Shown: piece after piece, positions 57,479 through 64,000 of the stretch
How positions within the stretch are numbered: position 1 is the stretch's first letter
Layout: each line of letters starts with the position of its first letter
NCBI RefSeq assembly: GCF_012926505.1
Contig: NZ_JABBNT010000001.1
Location: 930,001-994,000 of the forward strand
Direction of reading: 5' to 3'
DNA: 64,000 bases
From: Pacificispira spongiicola
GTDB lineage: Bacteria > Pseudomonadota > Alphaproteobacteria > UBA8366 > Aestuariispiraceae
Notes under the pieces: model-generated
The model's database searches: none
What the model saw: only the letters and a program-made list of their open reading frames with translations
Told to the model about the DNA's origin: nothing
Program-made: the position numbers and the translations under genes

Positions 57479-57743
57479 GGCGGCACTCTGGCCGAATTCA
57501 ACCCTTGCGCCAAGCGTCTCCACACGGCTTCTTCCGACGTCACGGTAGGGGGCTACCGGCGTTGCCGAAATGCCCTTGATTCCCGTTTAGATTCCAAGGC
57601 GTTGCGTTAAACGCGCGGCTGATGGGTCGAGCTATGCGTTATTTTTCTGTCAGATTTGTGAATGTGACAGTGGTATTTAAAAAATGGCTGGGCTATATAA
57701 CCCGCCGACGTTTGGTTTTTCCAACAATCATACGGATGAAGAA

Positions 57744-57914
57744 ATGAGCGACTCAAGCAAGAATAAAAAGCCGGAGTCGGACCGGAAGTACGAAGCGAAG
57801 ACGCGTAAGTGTCTGATGTGCCGGTCTGAATTCAAAAGCTCCTGGCCGGGTGAGCGCGTCTGCTCCAATTGCAAGCAGACCAGCGCGTGGAACGAACCGT
57901 CCATCGCCGCTTAA
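57744..57914 (+). CDS. Zinc-ribbon miniprotein, unknown function
   Basis: The 56-residue protein has a lysine-rich N-terminus (MSDSSKNKKPESDRKYEAKT) and a single zinc-ribbon-like module RKCLMCRSEFKSSWPGERV followed by CSNCK (Cys-x2-Cys-x13-Cys-x2-Cys). The ATG at 57744 is preceded by GGATGAAGA. It is an isolated unit with an AT-rich upstream region and strong terminators downstream, which supports real, possibly abundant expression. Size and composition suggest a nucleic-acid- or ribosome-associated protein, but no function is assigned. Confidence 0.8.
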   Translation: MSDSSKNKKPESDRKYEAKTRKCLMCRSEFKSSWPGERVCSNCKQTSAWNEPSIAA

Positions 57915-57948
57915 CGCCCGCGTTCCGGTGCCATCGCACCGGACGATG

Positions 57949-57974
57949 AGCCGCCTTTGGGCGGCTTCGTTTTT
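57949..57974 (+). terminator. Intrinsic terminator of the zinc-ribbon gene
   Basis: AGCCGCC (57949-57955) pairs with GGCGGCT (57960-57966) around a TTTG loop, followed by TCGTTTTT. It lies 35 bp after the miniprotein stop. Confidence 0.9.
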
Positions 57975-57975
57975 C

Positions 57976-58010
57976 AAAAGGCCCAGTCTCCGGACTGGGC
58001 CTTTTGCTTT
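57976..58010 (+). terminator. Second, back-to-back intrinsic terminator
   Basis: A perfect 13-bp stem, AAAAGGCCCAGTC (57976-57988) and GACTGGGCCTTTT (57993-58005), with a 4-base loop, is followed by GCTTTT. The A-run on the left arm could also terminate leftward transcription. It starts 2 bp after the first terminator. Confidence 0.9.
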
Positions 58011-58095
58011 TCCGCTATCGCGTTGACAGTCGATCCCGGTCGGGATGAACTGCGCCGCGACCCTGCCCCTAACCCGTCCTACCTTGGAGACATAG

Positions 58096-58794
58096 ATGAA
58101 TCCCGTTCTTGTTATCGGCGATAGAACCTATTCCAGCTGGTCCCTGCGCGGCTGGCTTCTCATGGCTCTTTCCGGACTCGATTTCGACGAGGAAATGCAC
58201 TGGCTGGACGCCCCGAATTATAAGGAAGGGCTGCTGGCCGCGACCGGCGGCGGGGGCGGTGTGCCGACTGTTCGCCTGGGATCGCGGATCATCGCCGACA
58301 GCATGGCGATCGCGGAATATGCCGCGGAAGCGGCCCCCGATGCCGGGTTATGGCCGAAGGACCCGTTGGACCGGGCGGAAGCCCGCTCGCTTGCCGCGCA
58401 GATGCATTCCGGCTTTGCCGCCCTGCGCAAGGCCTGCCCCATGAACCTGTCCAACCGCTTCCCGGACTTTGTGCCGGACGACGCGGTCAAGGCAGACCTC
58501 GCCCGTCTGGAACAGCTGTGGCTGCCCTGCCTGGAACGATCGGGCGGGCCGTTCCTGTTCGGCGCTTTCGGGGCGGTCGATGCCTTCTTCGCCCCGGTCG
58601 CAACGCGAATCGATACGTTCTGCCTACCGGTTTCCCCGACGGCACGGGCCTATGCCGATGCGATCCTGGACCATCCGTTGATGCGCCAGTGGATCGCGGA
58701 CGCGAGACTGGAAGCGGATATGGCGCGGGACAGGACCGGGCGGTTTTCCGAAGGCGGCTTCACCCCGGGGGATTGGCCGCTGCTGAATCGCTGA
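58096..58794 (+). CDS. Glutathione S-transferase family protein
   Basis: The 232-residue protein has an N-terminal thioredoxin-like domain, with VLVIGDRTYSSWSLRGWLLMALSGL containing the likely catalytic Ser/Tyr region, and GGGGVPTVRLGSRIIADSMAIAEYAAE, the cis-Pro and SNAIL-like region. A helical C-terminal domain follows. It should conjugate or reduce substrates with glutathione, which the cell makes via GshA. A TTGGAGA site precedes the ATG. It is not in an obvious operon. Confidence 0.9.
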   Translation: MNPVLVIGDRTYSSWSLRGWLLMALSGLDFDEEMHWLDAPNYKEGLLAATGGGGGVPTVRLGSRIIADSMAIAEYAAEAAPDAGLWPKDPLDRAEARSLAAQMHSGFAALRKACPMNLSNRFPDFVPDDAVKADLARLEQLWLPCLERSGGPFLFGAFGAVDAFFAPVATRIDTFCLPVSPTARAYADAILDHPLMRQWIADARLEADMARDRTGRFSEGGFTPGDWPLLNR

Positions 58795-58926
58795 GGGCCG
58801 GGGATCGCGTCACACTCTCGCGATTCGCCTTTGACCTGTCGGAAATTACCGTTAGGCTTGGCCCTCCGCGCAGCCTAAATAAGGCGTGCGGAATGAAGCG
58901 CGAGCAATTTACCCCCATCCGACGGG

Positions 58927-59484
58927 ATGACGATGAACGAGGACTTACTCGGCTATAACGAAATGGTGGAACAGGCCATGCGGTCCGTTGTCCGCAAGGC
59001 GTTGGAACGTGCGGCCAAGGGCGGCCTTCCCGGCAACCACCATTTCTATATTACCTTTCGCACCGACCATCCGGACGTGATGATTCCGCGGCGGCTGGCG
59101 GAACAGTATCAGGAAGAAATGACGATCGTGCTCCAGCATCAGTTCTGGGGCCTGCAGCCGGATGACGAAGGGTTCGATGTCGAACTCAGTTTCAACCGCC
59201 GTCACGAACATCTGCGCATTCCCTATGCCGCGCTGATCACCTTCGCCGACCCGTCCGTGAATTTCGGCCTGCAATTCCATGTGGAAGTGGAAGACGACGA
59301 CCATATCGTCGCCCATACGGCGGAAGCCGCATCCGACGAAAAAGGTCCCGGTCGCGGCGACATGGAAATCGCCGAAAACAGCGACGACACCCCGATATCG
59401 GACGATGACGCGGATGGGGATGACGACGATCCGGCGGAGAACGGCGGCAATGTCGTTACCCTGGACTTCACGCGAAAAAAATAA
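58927..59484 (+). CDS. sspB: SspB-family ClpXP adaptor (SspB-alpha type)
   Basis: The 185-residue protein has an N-terminal SspB fold (YNEMVEQAMRSVVRKALERAA, NHHFYITFRTDHPDVMIPRRL, IPYAALITFADPSVNFGLQF). It is followed by a long acidic tail (SDDDADGDDDDPAENG) ending in VVTLDFTRKK, the short hydrophobic/basic motif that docks onto ClpX. SspB delivers ssrA-tagged proteins to ClpXP. The gene directly precedes fumarase, as in many alphaproteobacteria. Confidence 0.93.
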   Translation: MTMNEDLLGYNEMVEQAMRSVVRKALERAAKGGLPGNHHFYITFRTDHPDVMIPRRLAEQYQEEMTIVLQHQFWGLQPDDEGFDVELSFNRRHEHLRIPYAALITFADPSVNFGLQFHVEVEDDDHIVAHTAEAASDEKGPGRGDMEIAENSDDTPISDDDADGDDDDPAENGGNVVTLDFTRKK

Positions 59485-59558
59485 ATCGATAGGACGCCTT
59501 CTCGCCATGGGAATTTCGGCGTCCGCCCCTCACTTGATGAGCTGAAAGGACCCATCCG

Positions 59559-61181
<1,623 letters not shown>

Positions 61182-61202
61182 GCCGTCGGCGCTGACAAAC
61201 GA

Positions 61203-61240
61203 AAAGGGCCCCACGATATTCGCGGGGCCCTTTCTCGTTC
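61203..61240. terminator. Bidirectional terminator between fumarase and the CheW-fusion gene
   Basis: AAAGGGCCCC (61203-61212) pairs with GGGGCCCTTT (61224-61233) around an 11-base loop. T-rich TTTCTCGTTC follows on the right, and an A-run flanks the left arm, so it can serve both convergent genes. Confidence 0.85.
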
Positions 61241-61255
61241 AGTGTGCCTGATGGA

Positions 61256-62278
61256 TCAGCTGACTTCGCTGCGCAGCTTGTCCGCAGCGGTCATGACCTC
61301 GTCGATCAGTTCCGGCGGTAGGCCCATCTGGTTCAACGTGTCGGCCAGATATCCGGCGAAGGCGATGACATGACCGTCGTCCATGTCCTTTTCCCGCACC
61401 AGGGACTGGTAAACCTTTTTCGGTGCCGGACCGGTATAGGCGGACGCGCCGCCCAGCATCTTGGTCGCAAAGGTCTTCAACTGCTTCGGATCGGCCCCGG
61501 CCAGCAAGTCGGTCAGTCTGTCGTCCGCGCCGGCCTTTTCCAGGAACAGGTCGACCGCCGCATCGATGCTGACCTCGCCACCAACGCGCTTGAACAGGCT
61601 GCTGCTACCCTCGGCGGGTTTCCCAGCCGGCTTCGCCGCAGCGGGTTTCTTATCGGATTGGGACTTCGCGGCAGCCGCAGCGCCATCCTCGGAATCGGAT
61701 TTCGCATCCTTCTTCGCCGACTTCTTCTTGTCGCTGCGCGTGGTTTCCGTTTTGCCTGCCGGGCTTTTCTTCACCCGTTTCAGCGGACGGCGCTTCGGGG
61801 CCTCGTCAATCGTGCTGGGGTCTAGAACACGATCCACATCCAAGACCGCCAATAGGTCGTCCTGCAGACGGAAAACGCCGGAACACAGACGGCGCATGCG
61901 CGGGTCGAGGGTTTGCGGCGGCTTGTCCAGATCGCGACGCGGCAAGGATCGCACATCGCCGATGGAATCGACCAGGATCGTGTAAAGATCGCCCTTATAT
62001 TCAACGGTGACGGACATCGGACGGTCTTCCAGGTTCTTCGGCTCCGCCCCCAGGCAGACCCGCAAGTCGATGACCGTGACGATCCGCCCGCGCAGGTTCA
62101 ACACACCCGCGATGGCCGACGATGCCAGCGGCACCGGCGTGATCTGTTGTGGTTCAACGATATCCTGGACTTGCAGGATCGGGATACCGAACAGCTGATT
62201 GTCGACCGTCATGGTGACCAGTTGTTCTTCGTCCCCCGCCGTCAGGCTGGAGAACCCTGCGATTGCCAAGTCAGACAT
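61256..62278 (-). CDS. CheW domain fused to a truncated-globin-like domain
   Basis: The 340-residue protein has a CheW/SH3-like coupling domain at about residues 18-165 (QLVTMTVDNQLFGIPILQVQ, GVLNLRGRIVTVIDLR). A Lys/Ala/Ser-rich linker (about 170-224) follows, then residues 225-340 match group-I truncated globins by pattern: LFKRVGGEVSIDAAVDLFLEK, MLGGASAYTGP and a final GLPPELIDEVM helix. The proximal heme His of truncated globins falls on Tyr290 (KKVYQSL), so normal heme binding is doubtful. The ATG at 62278 is used. It may tie a chemoreceptor array to an oxygen/redox or protein signal (inference). Confidence 0.8.
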   Translation of the reverse strand: MSDLAIAGFSSLTAGDEEQLVTMTVDNQLFGIPILQVQDIVEPQQITPVPLASSAIAGVLNLRGRIVTVIDLRVCLGAEPKNLEDRPMSVTVEYKGDLYTILVDSIGDVRSLPRRDLDKPPQTLDPRMRRLCSGVFRLQDDLLAVLDVDRVLDPSTIDEAPKRRPLKRVKKSPAGKTETTRSDKKKSAKKDAKSDSEDGAAAAAKSQSDKKPAAAKPAGKPAEGSSSLFKRVGGEVSIDAAVDLFLEKAGADDRLTDLLAGADPKQLKTFATKMLGGASAYTGPAPKKVYQSLVREKDMDDGHVIAFAGYLADTLNQMGLPPELIDEVMTAADKLRSEVS

Positions 62279-62416
62279 TCCGTCCGTCCCTTCCCTAAAG
62301 AACCGCTGTTGCCGACGCATAGCTTATACGCTTTTGCGCGAAAAATCATGATACTCATTCCACAAGAAAGTTAACAACCTCTTGACGTAATTGCTTTCCT
62401 TTCGTTTCGTCGCCTT

Positions 62417-63070
62417 ATGCAGGCTGAATTCGACCTTCCCTTCATCGACACCGGACCCGACGATGCCGCCCATCGGCTGGTCCTTGCCCATGGCGCCGGT
62501 GCGCCGATGGACAGTCCCTTCATGGAAACCATGGCCGCCCTTCTTGCCGGGAAGGGCGTCGCCGTGACCCGGTTCGAATTTCCTTATATGGCTGAACGCC
62601 GACGAGAAGGCCGGAAGAAGCCGCCGGACAGGGCCCCGGTGCTGATCCAGGCCTGGCGGCAAGCGCTTGCCGATTGTCGCCAACGCTTTCCGAGATGCCG
62701 GCTTTCCATCGGCGGAAAATCCATGGGCGGACGGATGGCGACCATGCTGGCAGCCGAACAGGACCGCCCCGACGACCTCGTATCCGTGGTGACGCTGGGC
62801 TATCCCTTTCATCCGCCGGGAAAACCGGAAAAGACCCGGACCGATCATTTTGCCGCCATCGACCGTCCGGTCCTGATGCTGCAAGGGATGCGCGATCCGT
62901 TCGGCACGGAAAGCGAGGTTTCAAAATACCCGCTTCCGGCGAACTCCACTCTTTTCTGGTTGCCGGATGGCGATCATGATTTTAAGCCGCGCAAGGCCTC
63001 CGGATCCACCCATGAGGGCAATCTATCGATCGCCGCCGATAAGGTCGCCGGGTTTTTGGATTCTTATTAA
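62417..63070 (+). CDS. Alpha/beta hydrolase of the KANL3/Tex30 type
   Basis: The 217-residue protein has LAHGAGAPMDSPFM (oxyanion region), nucleophile elbow GGKSMGGRMA with the Ser, VLMLQGMRDPFGT with the Asp, and DGDHDFKPRKASG with the His. This subfamily is widespread; its substrates are unknown. The ATG lacks a clear ribosome binding site. It is divergent from the CheW-fusion gene across 138 bp that includes a TTGACG-like element near 62380. Confidence 0.87.
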   Translation: MQAEFDLPFIDTGPDDAAHRLVLAHGAGAPMDSPFMETMAALLAGKGVAVTRFEFPYMAERRREGRKKPPDRAPVLIQAWRQALADCRQRFPRCRLSIGGKSMGGRMATMLAAEQDRPDDLVSVVTLGYPFHPPGKPEKTRTDHFAAIDRPVLMLQGMRDPFGTESEVSKYPLPANSTLFWLPDGDHDFKPRKASGSTHEGNLSIAADKVAGFLDSY

Positions 63071-63187
63071 AATCGGTAAGTATTCTTTAAGAAGTGCGCC
63101 TTAGTCTCGGCAATCAAGGTGGCTGCACCGCCACTGAGGCGGCCCCTCAGGGTCTTTATAGGTTTTAGCCGTTCCGGAACTCTTGAT

Positions 63188-63466
63188 ATGGTTGAATTGC
63201 GTACTATGAGCGACAGCGACGATGTTGGAAAGTTCGACGCCCGTAACGTCGAAAATCCCGCCGAAATCAAAAAGCGATCCGTTGTAATTTCGGGCCATCG
63301 TACAAGCATTTCTTTGGAGAACGTTTTTTGGAACGCGCTTCGGGAAATTGCCTTGTCCCGCAAGATTTCCGTCAATCAGCTGGTGACGCAGATCGATGAA
63401 GGCCGGACGGGCAATCTGTCCAGCGCGATCCGAACATACGTTTTGCTGCATTCCTATTCGTCCTAA
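63188..63466 (+). CDS. Ribbon-helix-helix domain protein
   Basis: The protein is about 92 residues (start ATG 63188; ATG 63206 also possible). The core KRSVVISGHRTSISLENVFW followed by ALREIALSRKISVNQLVTQI is a ribbon-helix-helix fold of the RHH_4 type common in alphaproteobacteria, ending NLSSAIRTYVLLHSYSS. Such proteins usually bind DNA as dimers through the N-terminal strand, but targets of this family are unknown. It precedes the phasin gene by about 310 bp on the same strand. Confidence 0.85.
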   Translation: MVELRTMSDSDDVGKFDARNVENPAEIKKRSVVISGHRTSISLENVFWNALREIALSRKISVNQLVTQIDEGRTGNLSSAIRTYVLLHSYSS

Positions 63467-63777
63467 TCCGACTTCAGGGTTCGGCGACACTCGCGCCATC
63501 GCGAATTCGCACAAGACTTATCCGCGACATTTTGCCATCATTCCGGTACACGGTGACCGGAACGCGCGCTATTGCGCGCCTTAGGCGCAGGTTGCCGTTT
63601 TGTTGCAATGCACAATTTTCTTGACGTGCGCCGGAAAATCCCCATTTTTGGTCTATGTTGCATTGCAGCATGAACAGTTTTGATGTCGTAACCCTCCGAC
63701 CCTTTGCCGGGTGCGTTCCCGGGCCGTCGGCATCGTTGTGAACCGCAATCCCTGGACCGATTTTTGGGAGGACACCC
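63467..63777 (+). promoter_or_regulatory. Phasin upstream region with TGTTGCA repeats
   Basis: This 311-bp gap holds two near-identical elements, TGTTGCAATGCACAA (63601-63615) and TGTTGCATTGCAGCA (63656-63670), 55 bp apart. A TTGACG element at 63621 lies between them. TGC/GCA-rich repeats upstream of phasin genes are known targets of the PHB-responsive repressor PhaR, so that is the likely role here (inference). A GCGCGC-rich inverted stretch occurs near 63562-63582. No gene was seen. Confidence 0.5.
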
Positions 63778-64000
63778 ATGGCCAAGAAACCGACGTCGAT
63801 TTTCGACACGATGAACAACCCCTTCCTGGACCCGAAAACCAATCCGTTTCTGGACCCGGAAAAGAACCCCTTCCTGCAGACGGACTTCACCAAGATGATG
63901 CAGGGCTTCGATGCACCGGACTTCTCCGGCATCACCGAAGCGCAGCGCAAGAACATGGAAGCCCTGGGCATCGCGAATAAGACCGCCGCCGAAGGCGTGC
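63778..64000 (+). CDS. phaP: Phasin family protein (partial, runs off the window)
   Basis: The visible 74 codons begin MAKKPTSIFDTMNNPFLDPK after a TGGGAGGA site. A triplicated NPFLDP-type unit (NNPFLDPKT, TNPFLDPEK, KNPFLQTDF) is followed by the phasin-like segment DFTKMMQGFDAPDFSGITEAQRKNMEALGIANKTAAEGV, matching the start of the phasin-2 family. Phasins coat polyhydroxyalkanoate granules. The rest of the gene lies to the right, so length cannot be judged. Confidence 0.85.
   Translation, partial: MAKKPTSIFDTMNNPFLDPKTNPFLDPEKNPFLQTDFTKMMQGFDAPDFSGITEAQRKNMEALGIANKTAAEGV

Overview
The window is a high-GC chromosomal segment of a free-living alphaproteobacterium, most likely in or near the Rhodospirillales. 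The evidence is the gene orders coxB-coxA-ctaB-ctaG-coxC-surf1, thrC-M16 peptidase, ubiA/rsmE-gshA and sspB-fumarase, plus a phasin, an SspB-alpha-type adaptor and an encoded tRNA-Lys CCA end. I saw no insertion sequence, phage gene, CRISPR array or rRNA. Genes are tightly packed, with many 1-14 bp overlaps and clear GGAG-type ribosome binding sites.

Layout. (1) 1-7.0 kb: an acid-sugar catabolic island. It holds the start of a secreted (probably solute-binding) protein, two FadR-type GntR regulators, an aldehyde dehydrogenase, an ApnO-like oxidoreductase, a RuBisCO-like protein and a DUF1537 kinase. The last three match the known D-apionate route (oxidoisomerase, 3-oxo-isoapionate kinase, transcarboxylase/hydrolase). 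The same 15-bp motif lies in both divergent promoter regions of the island. (2) 7.1-25.2 kb: a twelve-gene leftward operon with its regulators. It encodes a branched-chain-type ABC importer whose second ATPase is fused to a Tm-1-like (UPF0261) domain, a PEP-hydrolase-like TIM barrel, a flotillin, an SRPBCC protein, an SRPBCC-quinone oxidoreductase fusion, a fumarylacetoacetate-hydrolase-fold enzyme, an alpha/beta hydrolase and an amidohydrolase. Divergent to it are a GntR regulator, a short diverged TIM-barrel protein, and, convergent, a TIM barrel fused to a degenerate NtrC-like AAA+ module with a Fis-type HTH. Substrate and chemistry are unknown; this is the strongest candidate for an undescribed system here. 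(3) 25.4-31.4 kb: tRNA-Lys and the cell-shape operon mreB-mreC-mreD-mrdA-rodA. (4) 31.6-43.9 kb: the aa3-type cytochrome oxidase operon with assembly factors, then carboxypeptidase M32, MscS channel, threonine synthase, an M16 peptidase and a GNAT acetyltransferase, all leftward. (5) 44.3-53.9 kb: DUF3422 protein, TldD, a lipoprotein, a TVP38-type membrane protein, glutamate-cysteine ligase, RsmE, UbiA, a methyltransferase and an endonuclease/phosphatase-family protein. (6) 54.0-64.0 kb: methionine metabolism (MetY, homocysteine methyltransferase), a histone-deacetylase-like amidohydrolase, a zinc-ribbon miniprotein, a GST, SspB, class I fumarase, a CheW-globin-like fusion, an alpha/beta hydrolase, a ribbon-helix-helix protein and the start of a phasin.

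The two leftmost regions are accessory catabolic modules with their own transport and FCD-type GntR control. The rest is core housekeeping in conserved alphaproteobacterial order. The standout core-region protein is the CheW fusion near 61-62 kb, whose globin-like C-terminus has Tyr where truncated globins carry the proximal heme His. Start codons were re-chosen from ribosome binding sites and family lengths; uncertain ones are flagged. All family calls are from reading the sequence, with no database search.
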